NCBI RefSeq assembly: GCF_963924675.1
Contig: NC_089226.1
Coordinates: 51,725,124 to 51,789,123, forward strand
Direction: 5' to 3'
From: Phocoena phocoena
Taxonomy: Eukaryota > Chordata > Mammalia > Artiodactyla > Phocoenidae
DNA length: 64,000 bases
The position numbers were made by a program, and so were the translations under genes. Below the pieces are notes generated by a model, which had not been told where the DNA came from, ran no database searches, and worked only from the letters and a program-made list of their open reading frames with translations. Shown here piece after piece: positions 45,142-56,919 of this stretch. Position 1 is the stretch's first letter, and the number at the start of each line of letters is the position of its first letter.

Positions 45142-46085
45142 TTATTTTTTATTGAGGTGAAATTCATATAACATAAAATTAACCATTTTAAAGTGAACAA
45201 CTCAGTAGCATTAAGTATTTTCTCAATGCAGCCACCACCAAAACATTTGTCTTGTCCCAAAAGGAAACCTTCTATCCATTATGCAATTATCTCCCTTTTA
45301 TTCCTCCCCAGCCTGTTTCAATGAAGCACCAATCTGCTTTCTGTCTCTGTGGATTTACCTATTCTGGATATTTCATTTAAATGGAATCACATGATATGTG
45401 ACTTTCATGTCTGACTTCTTTCACTTAACATAATGTTTTTAGGGTTCATCCAGATCGCAGCATGTATCCTTTTTCAGCTAGATAATATTACATTGTATGT
45501 AAATACTACAATTTGTTTGTCCATTCATCTCTTTATGGACATTTAGTGCTCTTCACACTTTGGCTATTGTTAATGGAGCTGTTATAAACATGTATGTATG
45601 TATTTGTTTGAGTACTTGTTTTCAATTATTTTGGATATATAGCTAAAACTGGAATTGGTATGGTAATCCTATGTTTAGCTTTTTAAGGAGCAGCCAAACT
45701 ATTTTCTACAGTGGCTGAATCATTTTACATTTCCACAAGGACTGCATGAGGGTTCCAATTTCTCTACCTCCTCACCAATACTTGTTATTTTCATCTTTTC
45801 TTCATTATAGCTGTCCTGGTAAATGTGAAATGGTGTCTCATGGTTTTGATTTCTATTTCTCTAATGACTGATGATGTTCAGCTTCTTATATTGGCCATTT
45901 GTATATCTTATTTGGAGAAATAGCTACTCAAGACCTTTGTCCATTTTTGAGTTTTTGTCTTTTTGTTGTTGAATTGTAAGACTAATTTATATGTTTTTGT
46001 TACTATATTCTTATCATAGGTAATATTTTCAAATATTTTCTTCCATTCTATAGGTTATCTTTTCACTTTCTTGATAATGTTTCAT
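45142..46085 (-). mobile_element. Older L1 3' region (L1M type)
   Basis: 'ttattgaggtgaaattcatataac' (antisense 3' end), 'tggatatttcatttaaatgg', 'cattcatctctttatggac' and 'ggttatcttttcactttcttg'. More diverged than the L1 at 43180, and a separate event. Confidence 0.85.
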
Positions 46086-46089
46086 TATT

Positions 46090-46900
46090 GTAAAATATTT
46101 ATTTATATATCTCAAATAAGACTTTAAATTTTTTAATGTATTCATAACATTCAAAATAATAAGTATAAAAAAGCATTATACACAAAGATGAAATACCTAA
46201 GTACCCAACCATAAAGAGATGTTTAATTAAATATAGTGAATCCATATTCAGTATGAAATAGTGGTCTGCCACCGCATTAGGCTGCCAAGATAAATTACTA
46301 TGTTAAGTAATATCAGCCTGGAATTTTAAAATAGGATGTAAAAATTAAAACAAATTTTTTTTAATTTAAAAATACATTTAATAAATAGGATTTTAAAAAA
46401 TGTTATAAAGACAGATGAAAAATTAATGTTCCACATTTTTTAGTCAATAAGCCACCCTCCTCATTACTCAACCTCACCCCAGTCACACCCAGTTAGTGTC
46501 CAACATGACTTACTGGTAATCTAATATGAGTACTTTGCATTCAGTGTATGTTTGTGGAATGGTTATTAACATGGACTCATAAAGCTCTCCTTAACACTAC
46601 AGCATTTCCCTTTTCTATATACCAATGAAGGAACCACTAAGTAATTAAAAACACTTCCCAAGCCATTTGTCATAGACATTCTACAATTTGAGTTTTTCAA
46701 TGACATTCCTCAAATTAGAAGGGCTTTCCTAATGCTATAACTTAACTTTCAAATAAATGTATTCAGGCACATTTTGCATTTTTTATACTGCCAAACATTT
46801 AACTTTTGCCAGAAAAATGAAGTAATTTTTATGTTTAGGTTAATATTTATTTTGTAGGGAAAGCATGGATAAGAAAATCTTACTGTTAATGAATTTACGA
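46090..46900. other. Unassigned AT-rich region
   Basis: An L1/HAL1-like trace ('taattaaatatagtgaatccatattc') may be present at about 46210-46330. The rest is unassigned. Confidence 0.4.
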
Positions 46901-46904
46901 TTCA

Positions 46905-47330
46905 TTAATTTAACAAATATTTATTGAACCTCCAATGTATGCTAGACACCATGTTATGTTATGAGAATTCAAAAATGAAATAACCATTATATACTCTCAA
47001 AAAACTTACATAACTGCACAGCTAATTGTAGCATCATCACATTATTTCTACACATTCCAGTGAAAACACAGGGAAAGAAATTCCCAAACCTGATTGTGGA
47101 AGTCAGGAACTATTTCACAGTTTATGTAGCCTCAGCTGAGCTTCAAAGAATAAATTGCAGGTTTGCCAGATGAATAAGCTGAGAATGGAGGTTGAGGATG
47201 TCCTAGGCAGAGGTAACAGTATGTACAACATTCAAGGAAGTGTGAGAATTTATGAGAGAGAATTTGGTGTTGCTACAACATGAAATGAAAGAGGAGTGAA
47301 GGATGAGGCTGGGCAGGTGAAACAGATCAT
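46905..47330 (-). mobile_element. L2 LINE 3' end
   Basis: 'caaatatttattgaacctccaatg' is the antisense L2 terminus. It is followed inward by 'tctcaaaaaacttacataac' and 'ctaggcagaggtaacagtatg'. Confidence 0.65.
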
Positions 47331-47339
47331 GACAATTTT

Positions 47340-48860
47340 TTAAGGTAGAAAATCAGCATAAACTGAGGCTCAGAGGCAGTGTATTTGATTTAGAAACAAT
47401 AAAAACACTTGCTAAAGATTGCAAATGCCCTCCCAGTGCAAAACCTATGTTCTTTTCCATCCTGATCCAATGACCTGTGAAAAACACAATCATTCTGGCT
47501 TGCCAAACTATGTCCATATTTTCTAATATGAGCATTATTATATACTGATTATGAAGGAGAACAGCTTTGTTTGACCTTTGCTCTAAAATGTGTTTCTGTA
47601 ACTCTTGCATTTCTTTCCAGCGCAGCAAACATTTGTTCAGTACTTTGCATGCATCAAACATGGAGTTAGGCAAAGAGGAAAGTTCCTTTTTCAACAAAAT
47701 CCTTATATTGCAAGTAAATGGATTCGTAAATGAGTATATGTAACAATAATTTTATATTAGGTGTCATGGTGAGATAATGAAAGGAGTTATTATCTTTTCT
47801 CAGTTGCAGAGAAGTTGATGCTTGAGATAAATGTAGAAGGATATTATCCAAGTTCTAGCAAAAAGGAAAGACAGCCTATGAAATAAGAACAGGGAGATGT
47901 TTAAATAAATAAATATGTGAAACAATGTATTCATTAAAAGGACTGCAAGAGAAACTTAGGTGCCAGGGGAAGAGTGATGTTACTTGAGAATAGAAAGGTA
48001 AGTAGGTGACAGATAGTGAAAAATTATAAGGAAAGGAGTTCAGAAAGCCAGGAAGTCTCCCAGATTCTACAGCTAGAAAGGAAAGAAAACAAAATTTAAA
48101 TACAGATTAATTTGATTCTAAAGCTGGCATTTAAACCATATGACTTTCCTCTATGATATAATTATAAAAATGGTACAATATCCCAATAAAATTTTCAAAA
48201 TGTACATATAATTTTGAAATTCAAGTCAACGGTCATGCGTAAGCAGCATTCCCTCTGGCCATCTCTGTCGTGGATTAGATCCGATAAGCTCTCTACACAG
48301 AAGAATAGTATTTATGAGAAGAGAATGTCTGTATAATTACGTTGAGAATTCTGAGACTCTGTTCACTCTCAACGAGATAGCTTGTAATACTCGTCTATCA
48401 ATGTCTGGTATGGCTGCTAAAGTGATAAATGAAATCCTTTCTAATGCTTCAGGAGACCTTTATGACCGCAGTGCTTAGCACAGAATTTAGACAATGACAG
48501 TGTTAACTATCTGAGTTGGTGAAGCCCCCATTTAGAGCTCAGTAACTGCTAAAGGGGTGAGGGTGTAGTAAAGTAAACATTGTTCCAGAGATTAAATATG
48601 ATCACTTGCAGTAAGTTATTTAACTCAATATCTGCTACAGTATAATAAATAAATATCATCCCTGTCTACTAACATTGAAAATTAAGTATTTCTAGAGGTC
48701 AAATAAATTCCATTACTAATGTACCAGGAGGTACATATAAGCTGATTCTTTTAAAAAGAAATCATCTATGAGAAGTGGATAATGAGCTCAGCAAATCCTC
48801 TTTCCAGGAAAATAACAAATTTAACTGGTGAAACTTTTATTTACATATCTAAGTTTATAC
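47340..48860. other. Unassigned region with short L2/MIR traces
   Basis: A MIR-like trace at about 47355-47460 and an L2-like terminus at about 47620-47700. The stretch 48230-48560, with several CpGs, matches no repeat I know. No supported gene. Confidence 0.4.
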
Positions 48861-48864
48861 ATAT

Positions 48865-51378
48865 ATATATTGAATGAAAATGAAGACACATAATAACACA
48901 ACCTATGACATGCAGCTAAATGCAATGGTTAGGGGAATATTTATAGGGGCAAATGCCTAAAAAGAAAGATTTCAAATCAATAACCTGATTTTCCCCTTAA
49001 AACACTAGAAACTAAACGAAACTGAACAACAAACTAAACTAAAATCAAGCAGAAGGGAGGATTTGAGTGCAAAATAAATGCAACAGTGAAAGGAAATTGG
49101 TAACAACAAATAAATAAAACAAAAATTTGGTTCTTTGAGATCAACAAAATTGACAAACCTTTAGCTAGACTGCCCAAGAAGAAAAGAGAGAAGCCTCAAA
49201 TTACTAAAATTGGGAATGAAATAGGATACATTACTACATACCATAGAAAAAATAAATATTTCTCTATTTAAGTTATAAGGAATACTATTCACAACAGGTC
49301 AACAAATTAGACAACTTAGATAAAAATGGAAAAAATCCTAGAAAGGCACAAACTACTGAAAAAATATTAGCAGAAAATAGAAAATCCAAACAGACTTATA
49401 ACAAGTAAAGATATTGAATTCTCAGGCAAAAAAAAAAAAAAAAAAAAATTTAAAATCCCAAAAAGAAAATCCCAGGCCCAGATAGCTTCACTGGTAAAAT
49501 TTACAGAACATTTAAAGAAGAGTTAGTAACCAATCTTCAACAAAACTTCAATATAAATATCAATTCTTCTACACCAATTTTTCAAATTCTTCCATAGAGT
49601 AGAAGAGGAGGGAACACCTCCTAAATGGGTGGCTGTGAATCCGGTGTTACCTTGGCACCAGACAAAGACATCACAAGAAAAGAAAAATGCAGACTAATAT
49701 TCCCTATAAATACAGATGCAAAAAAGTCAATAAAGTACTAGCAAAGAGAATCTAGCAATATCTAAGAATTGTATACCATGACCAAGTAAAATTTATTCCA
49801 GTCTACAAAGTTGTTTTAACAATGAAAATCAATTAATGTAATACATCATATCAATACAGTAAAGGACAAAAATCATAATTATCTCCATAAACAAAGTAAA
49901 ATCATTTAACATAATTCAGTAGGAGTAGAAGAGAATTTCCTTAACTTGATAAAAGGCATCTACAATAAACACACAGTTAACATCTGATTTAGTGGTAAAA
50001 GACTACATACTTTCCTCTCTGACATTAGGAATAAAATTACAATGTCCATTCTGAGTATTTGTATTGACCATTTTAATGGAGATTCTAGCCAGGGGAAAAG
50101 AAAAGAAAAGAAAAGAGAAGAAAAAAGAAAAGAGAAGAAAAGGAAAGAGAAGAAGGAGGGAGGAAGGGAGAGAGAGGAAGAAAGAGAGAAAAAAAGAAAG
50201 AGAGAGAGAAAGAAAAGAAAGAAAGAAAGAAATCCAGATTTCAAAGAAAGAAGTAAAATTATCTCTGTTTAAAGGTGACATGATTATAAACAGAGAAAAT
50301 CCTAAGTAATTGACTACAAAATGATAAGAGCTATAAAACAATCTTAGCAAAGTTAGGTGATACAAGATCAACATACAGAAATGAATTGTATTTCTATACA
50401 TTAGCAATGAATATTTTGGAAATGAAATTAAGAAAAAATTCCACTTATAATTATATCAAAAATAATAAAAATATTTATGTATAAATTTAACAAAATAAGC
50501 ACAAAGACTTATATACTGAAAACTATAAAACATTTTTGAAAGAAAGTAAAGGAGATTGGAATAAATGGGGAAATACCCCATGTTCATGGATCAGGAGATT
50601 TAATATTGTTAAGGGGAAAATACTTCCCAAATTGAGTTACAGATTAATGTAATCCCTATTTGAATCCCAGCTGGCTTTTTTTTTTTTTTAACAGAAAGTG
50701 ACAAGTTAATCCCCAAATTTATTTGGAAATGCAAAGGAGTCCAAAGAGTCCAAACAATTTTGGCAAAGGGAAACAGAGCTGCCGGGCTCACACTTTCTGA
50801 TTTCAACACTTATTACAAAGCTACAGGAATAATGATAGTGTGATACTGGTATAAAGGTAGATAGATAGACAAATAGAATGAAATTGAGAGTCTGTAATAA
50901 ATCCATATACCTTTATTGTTTTGCAACAAGAGGGACAAGATTATTCAGTAGAGAAAGAATTATCTTTACAATAAATGGTACAGAAACACCTGGATTACCA
51001 TATGCAAAAGAATGAAGTTAGGCTTATACTGCAAAGTCTTTACAAAAATTAACATTTTTTCAAACATTTTTTCACACTTCCAAAAAATCTACAGAGTAAT
51101 CTGTATAGTCAAAACAATTAATAATATAATTAAAATAATTTCTAATAGTCTATAGGAAGTAGGTTAGTTGTTTAGGGTTGTAGAGGGAAGGAGGAAATGG
51201 GGAGTGACTGCTAATGGGCATGGGTTTATTTTAGGGGGAATAAAAACATTCTAGAATTAGATATTAGTGATGATTACAACAACACTTGACTATGTTTTAA
51301 AAAACATTGAATTGTACATTTTAAATAGGTCGATTTTATGGTATCACATTATATCTCAGTAAACGTGGGCACAAAAAC
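48865..51378 (+). mobile_element. Old L1, ORF2 and 3' UTR, sense (~2.5 kb)
   Basis: ORF2 from the endonuclease/RT linker ('tggttctttgagatcaac', 'gacaaacctttagctagac') through the RT ('cccaggcccagatagcttc', cognate to PGPDGF) and C-terminal portion. It ends in the L1M-type 3' UTR ('attttatggtatcacattat', 'atatctcagtaaacg'). No frame above 100 codons in the sense direction remains. Contains a 142-nt purine tract and an A-run (49429-49448). Confidence 0.88.
50091..50232. repeat. 142-nt uninterrupted purine tract (GA-rich)
   Basis: Every base from 50091 to 50232 on the plus strand is A or G: first 'gaaaa' and 'gaa' units, then GGA/GA-rich, then 'gaaa' units. It replaces a short A-rich part of L1 ORF2 just upstream of the RT active-site region. 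Frames reading through it give low-complexity peptides only. Confidence 0.97.
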
Positions 51379-51379
51379 C

Positions 51380-52375
51380 AAGCACACACACATAAAATAT
51401 CACCTGAGAACTGTGCAGACTGAACATTGATACTCTTAATTGTCTGAATATTCTCTCACTGCCCCTTTCCAAAACTGTCTTTTTTCTTTGAGGTGAAATT
51501 ATTTGGCATTACTTGATCCTTCTGAAACATTTATATTTTAAAATCTTAGTCACATAATTTGCACTTCTTTTCTTTCTGTTGATATTCCCCAGGGAAATGT
51601 AAGAATCGGTATGTGAAAAAATAATTATTTCGTTATGCAAAAAGAAATGAAATTGCTGCTGTTGGCAACAGAATTCAAACAACAAATCTTGGTTGACTTC
51701 TTCCCTTAGTTTTGGAGATATTTTTTAGATGAGTTAGTGATTTTAAGTGTCAGTACAATTATACACCTGTCAGGAACTAGGATTCTATTTATTCTACTTG
51801 ATGTACAGTGAATTCTAAGCACTAGTCAGCCTGTACTATAAGATGTTAAGGAAAACACCAAAGAGAACTACTACAAAAGACAAATGAAGCAGTGTAACCT
51901 GGGAATTTGTTATCTGGGACCATGATTTGACTCCAGTTTCAAAATGGCAGCTGCCATGGAGGAGCTTCTGCTGGCTGGTCTTCATAGTTGCTGTTGAACA
52001 AACATCAGCTTTTCTTGCTATTGAACCCGGATTTGAATAGTGGTTGGGAAGGGCAATGGATGGTGTTGGGGGAGGACTTTTCCTTTTTGATACGGAAAAT
52101 TTTGCTGTCACTTTGAGATACTTCACCATGGAGGCCTTAACTTAAAGTAGTTATTTTATTAAAAGCATTATCTTCCCTTCAAGTAGCATATACTTAAGGT
52201 GAAAAATATTTGCCTAAAAACGAACAAACCTTTATAGCCTCCCTGCTTATGTGTACTGATGATAATTAACATTTCGAGATATAGAGAAACATGTTGCTAT
52301 TCAAAAGAAAAAAAAAAAAAACAAGCATAACCATGAAGTGGAAATATTGAGGTGTACAGCACCAATCCAAAACTT
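51380..52375. other. Unassigned region
   Basis: About 1 kb. The part at 51840-52140 is GC-richer and matches no repeat I know. No frame or splice pattern supports an exon. Confidence 0.45.
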
Positions 52376-52379
52376 CTCT

Positions 52380-52930
52380 GTGTTCTTTGGAATGTATCTC
52401 CTCCAATGTGGCAGATACATTTTGAACTTTGCCCAACATCCAGTACTGGGGAAGTATATTACAACCATCTTCAAATATGCCACGTACTGTCTTACTGCAC
52501 TGCCTTTAAAAGTGTTGTTTCCTTTACCTAAAATAACCTTTCTTCTCTTTACTGCCGGATGAAACTTCTGTTCATTCTTCAAAACCTTCAACAAACAGCA
52601 CTGTGAAGTTCTCTGTAACCCTTCTGAAGCACTACAAAACACACTGGCAGTCAGTATAGACTCATCTCTATGGTGGCACTTTTCACACTATATTACGTAC
52701 TGAGGTTAATGTCATATTTCATGAGTTTGTCACAGTATTTAGCCTACTGTATTTTAAACAAAAGAATTATCTTTTATTCCCTCAAAATGAATTCAATATT
52801 TTTATATTCTGTCTATACTATGTATTCATTCACATTTTTATATTTTTTATTTATACTTTGCTTCTCTGGATAAATTTTAAGTTTCGTGAAAACTAGAAAT
52901 GTGTTTTCTATCACTATGATATCTCTACAA
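52380..52930 (+). mobile_element. L2-type LINE 3' end
   Basis: 'gttcattcttcaaaaccttcaac', 'gtgaagttctctgtaaccc', 'tttaagtttcgtgaaaac' follow the order of sense L2 3' blocks, strongly diverged. Confidence 0.55.
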
Positions 52931-52959
52931 GGACTCTTTGAGAAAAAATAACCTTCCAT

Positions 52960-53150
52960 TGGTATAGCATTTAATAGTTTAAATAGTATATTCAGTTTTA
53001 TTTTCTCTTAAATGTTTATAATAATCCAGTGAAATGGTGGTGATATCTCCAGTTTGCTTGGGAGGAAGCAAAGAGAGCTTGGTTATTTATCCAGAGTTGA
53101 ACTGCGGTCAAATTATAAAGTGGTCACAGTATTGGTAACTTGAGATTAGG
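52960..53150 (-). mobile_element. MIR fragment
   Basis: 'tataataatccagtgaaatgg', 'ggaggaagcaaagagag', 'ccagagttgaactgcgg'. Confidence 0.5.
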
Positions 53151-53292
53151 TTTCCTGAAACCAGGTAAGGGCCTACCTCTTGTGAACAAATAATTATTTG
53201 TTCAATAAGATACTTATTAAAAATGCCAGAAAGTCAATAACCAAATGGCTTTACATCTTTGTATAAATTTATTTCAATCACAGCATATTTTG

Positions 53293-53510
53293 TTTTTTTT
53301 TTTTTTTTCTTTTTTTTTGCGGTACGCGGGCCTCTCACCGCTGTGGCCTCTCCCATTACGGAGCACAGGCTCCGGACGCGCAGGCTCAGTGGCCATGGCT
53401 CACCGGCCCAGCCGCTCCGCGGCATATGGGATCCTCCCGGACCGGGGCACGAACCCGTGTCCCCTGCATCGGCAGGCGGACTCTCAACCACTGCGCCACC
53501 AGGGAAGCCC
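53293..53510 (-). mobile_element. CHR-type SINE, short form
   Basis: T-run at 53293-53318 broken by one C, then the antisense short SINE to 'accagggaagccc'. It is close to the other short copies. No clear target duplication is seen. Confidence 0.93.
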
Positions 53511-53760
53511 TGTTGTTATTTTTAGGCAGATGCTTAATTGCAATATATTTTTTGAACCAGTGAAATACTTGATACAATTTAATTTCAAAATTCCAAAGAG
53601 ATTACATTTTAATTAAAAAATATATATTTTTAAAGCTATGCTATGTTTTTAGGAGAAAGTGGTGAATCACAATGTAATATCACAAAAAGATTAATCTCTG
53701 ATATTTTTCAGATATAACATGATATGTGTTGACTGTAGAAAATTGAGAAACTATAATAAA

Positions 53761-53862
53761 AATTCTGAAAGAAAATATACCAAAACATTTACAGTATTAA
53801 TCTCCATTTCATGGGATGGAGATTAATACTGTAAATGTTTTGGTAAATTTTCTTTCAGAATT
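53761..53862. repeat. 47-bp near-perfect inverted repeat with 8-nt loop
   Basis: Arm 53761-53807 pairs with arm 53816-53862 over 47 bp with one mismatch (position 17 of the arm). The loop is 'ttcatggg'. Arm sequence is AT-rich, starts 'aattctgaaagaaaat' and ends 'attaatctccat'. It is not part of any repeat I recognise. Confidence 0.95.
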
Positions 53863-53869
53863 GTTATTT

Positions 53870-54735
53870 GTATGCATGTCATTTTGTTAACGTAAGCTCT
53901 TTAACATCCTCTATAGCAGGTATAGGGGCCTAGGAAAGATGATCTTTCAGAGGTACAGTTTTTAAAATTACTAATTGCTACTAAGTTATGATTAGAAACC
54001 TAGCTGTCCATTGTTTTAAATTTATTTTTCCAACATTTAAGAAATTTATAATCTGGCATATTTAAAAAATTTATTTATAAAGGGTCTTTGGTAATATTTG
54101 AACCAGTTACAAAGATTCTCAAGTTCCTTCAATTATTCTGTACAGCAATTACAAATCATGCATTTGATTTCCATTTTGAAATGCTACCATTTTCTAAATT
54201 AATAAAGAAAACTTCCAAAGTACTTATATGTACTAAGTTAAATTCACAAATATGAGAAATCTCATGTTCCAAGGTTTTATACAAACTTAGAAAGATTTCC
54301 ACTAAAAATCACAGCTAAGTTAATTATTTAATTATATATGCTAATTTGGCTTCTAAAAACTGAACATCTCTAATAGGCCAAATTCTCTTAAACATTACAA
54401 ACCTTTAAAATGAAAAATAGCCATCTATTCTTTCTTAAACTCCAAATATTTAATGTATAGGTTTAATTTTCTTATTTAAAAAGTAATTTTTATTCACTTA
54501 TAAAGCAATTATATTATCCTAGTTGACGGACAGACTTCTCAGCAGGTAGAGGTTGCATGAGGATCAAAGAACTAGGCTGAAACTCTGACTGAATTCATGC
54601 TGGAGCCTTGACTGAGTTACACTTAGCTCTATGTGTAGTATGTGTAGTCAAGGACTTCATGATAAAGAGGGATTAGCATTACAGTCCTCAGAATTTATGT
54701 AGTTCAAGACCCTAATCTACACAGGTACTTTTAGT
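53870..54735. other. AT-rich unassigned region
   Basis: No gene, RNA or repeat recognised. Confidence 0.5.
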
Positions 54736-54739
54736 TTTG

Positions 54740-55248
54740 TTTTGTTTTAACTGAAGTATAATTGACATCTAACACTCCATTAGTTTCCAGTATACAATGT
54801 AATGATTTGATATTTGCATACATTGTGAAATGATCACTACAATAAGTCTAGTTACCATCTGTCACCATACAAAGTTTCAGAGTTTTTTTTCTTGTGATGA
54901 GAGTAACTTTGAAATTTGTAATACAGTATTATTGACTATAGTCCCATGACTTGTTCATGTTGTATCTGAAAGTTTATACCTCTTGATCCCTTTCATCCAT
55001 TTGGCCTACCTCCGCAACTCCCCTCCCCTCTGGCAAACACAGATCCATTCTCTATAAGTTTGGTTGTGTTGTGTTTTATTGGTTCATTTTTTTTTGTTTT
55101 GTTTTTAGATTCAACATGTAAGTGAAATCATAAAGTGTTTGTCTTTCTCTGACTCATTTCATTTAGCATAATATCTACAAGATCCATCCATGGTGTCACA
55201 AATTGCAAGATTTCATGCTTTTTTATGGCTGAGTAGTGTTCCATCATA

Positions 55249-55286
<38 letters not shown>

Positions 55287-55545
55287 CACACACACACACA
55301 TATCTTACATCTTTATTCATCCACTGATGGACACTTAGGTTGTTTCCATGTCTTGGCTATTGTAAATAATGCTGCAGTGAACATAGGGGTGCTTATATCT
55401 TTTTGAATTAGTATTTTTATTTTTTTTGAATAAATACCCAGAAGTGGAATTGCTGGATTATATGGTAGTTCTATTTTCAATTTTTTGAGGAATCTCCATA
55501 CTATTTTCCCTAGGTGGCTGCATCAGTTTACATTCCTACCAAAAG
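54740..55545 (-). mobile_element. L1 3' region, antisense
   Basis: 'taactgaagtataattgacatc' (3' UTR) through 'tgtctttctctgactcatttc', 'ttttttatggctgagtag' and 'cactgatggacacttagg' to 'gtggctgcatcagtttac'. 5' truncated in ORF2. Confidence 0.9.
55251..55303. repeat. (TG)n(AC)n microsatellite inside L1
   Basis: A TG run followed, after 'tatgtg', by an AC run; together they form an imperfect inverted repeat. Confidence 0.93.
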
Positions 55546-55993
55546 AGAGAATAGTTGATGGATTTGTTGAAGCAAGTCCATTTTGATAACCCCTTAATAT
55601 TGCTTTGGCTCATGTTCCTGTCATCATAAAGCTCCCTATTGTGTGAACTAATTGAGACCTCACTAAATGGTGTCATTTGTATAGCTTTACTCCTGCCTGA
55701 TTGCAAGCAACTCTAATTCCCAATGTCAAGATCACATTTCACTTCACAGTTATGTGGGTCATAACATGAAAAGGATTAATTTCATGTTGATTACTCTCTG
55801 CTGCTATAACATGAAATGCACTTCATAGCAAGTGGACTTTTTGTATGTTTGCTTATTTGCCACATTGGCAGTTGTTTCGTGTGTACTCTGAAGCATTCTA
55901 ATGAACATTTATAAGAAGTATCCTCTTACTTATGAAATGTAAGCCAATGATGCAAATGATCCTAAAAGCCCTATCTCATGAGATTGTATGTAG

Positions 55994-56026
55994 TTGTGTG
56001 TGTATGTGTGTGTGTACGCGCGTACA
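55994..56026. repeat. Alternating purine-pyrimidine (TG)n ending in CGCGCG palindrome
   Basis: A TG-rich run leads into 'tgtacgcgcgtaca' (56013-56026), a perfect 14-bp palindrome with strict purine-pyrimidine alternation. Confidence 0.9.
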
Positions 56027-56189
56027 TGTTTACAAGATTAATCAATTCCCTTGCAGGTTGCTTAAAACAATGTTTAGTGTATGGTGCATTCACACTAATC
56101 TTTTGAGGAATATACACATTTAGGAAAGAAAATTGCAAAGTGATAGCCTGGTGTAAGTAGTAAGACATCATACAATAAATTTCTTTTAA

Positions 56190-56236
56190 ATATCCAAGAA
56201 TCCCTATAACAAGAGGCTATAGGGATTCTTGGATAT
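56190..56236. repeat. 19-bp perfect inverted repeat, 9-nt loop
   Basis: 'atatccaagaatccctata' (56190-56208), loop 'acaagaggc', exact complement at 56218-56236. Confidence 0.95.
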
Positions 56237-56804
56237 CTTAGGGAGCTTGTGTAATTTCTAGAATGGAATTTAGAAACCAGAAACATTCAAAGTATTTTAT
56301 CATAGCAGTATTAAAATTTATCAACTTTGAGTATTTTAAAGAAATTACAAGACATTATCAAGCATACACACATAAGGCTTTCATTTAAAGGCAAAGGCTA
56401 TGTATAGTAAGAGAAGATAGTGGAGGAAGAGACAGCCAGACTTGTTTCCCAGGATTCTTAGTCTCTCATGGAAACACTTTGTCTCTAGACTGAACCACCA
56501 AGAACTGTGCGATAAATCTTGACTTTAAGGTAGAATTTGCAGCAGTGTCTTTTTTTCCCTTCAGATCACATAACCAAGTCAGGATTTTTAACCATTCGTG
56601 CCAAGTGAAGCCATCAGCAGACAGACTGACCCTGCTGGTCCCCAAGGAAGTTTCAAACTTTAACAAGCACATGATTTAATCTTAGTGCCCTTTATTTAGC
56701 CAATAGTCAAAACCAGGTATGCAGACATCCTCAGAGATAAGCCCCAGTCTGGCTATAAAATAACTCTGTTCTCTATAAATAATATCAGTAATGATAATAA
56801 GAAG

Positions 56805-56915
56805 TAGCTGTATTAATTCCCTATTGCTGCTGTAACTAACTGTCACAAAGCTGATTAAAATAGAACCAATGTATTACCTTATAGTTTCAGACATCAGAAA
56901 TACAAACTGGTTCCT
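56805..56915 (-). mobile_element. MaLR-type LTR end, fragment
   Basis: 'tattaattccctattgctgctgtaac' followed by 'atagtttcagacatcagaaa' resembles the antisense 3' end of MLT1/MST LTRs. Confidence 0.5.
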
Positions 56916-56919
56916 AAAC

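Larger units (their letters stand above)
55550..56800. other. Unassigned region containing two palindromic structures
   Basis: No gene recognised. Holds the alternating GT/CG tract near 56013 and the hairpin at 56190-56236. Confidence 0.5.

Noticed and set aside
50003..50407. 134-codon low-complexity frame (S/F/L-rich) and its K/E-rich sense counterpart
   Set aside because: Produced by the purine tract within a dead L1.
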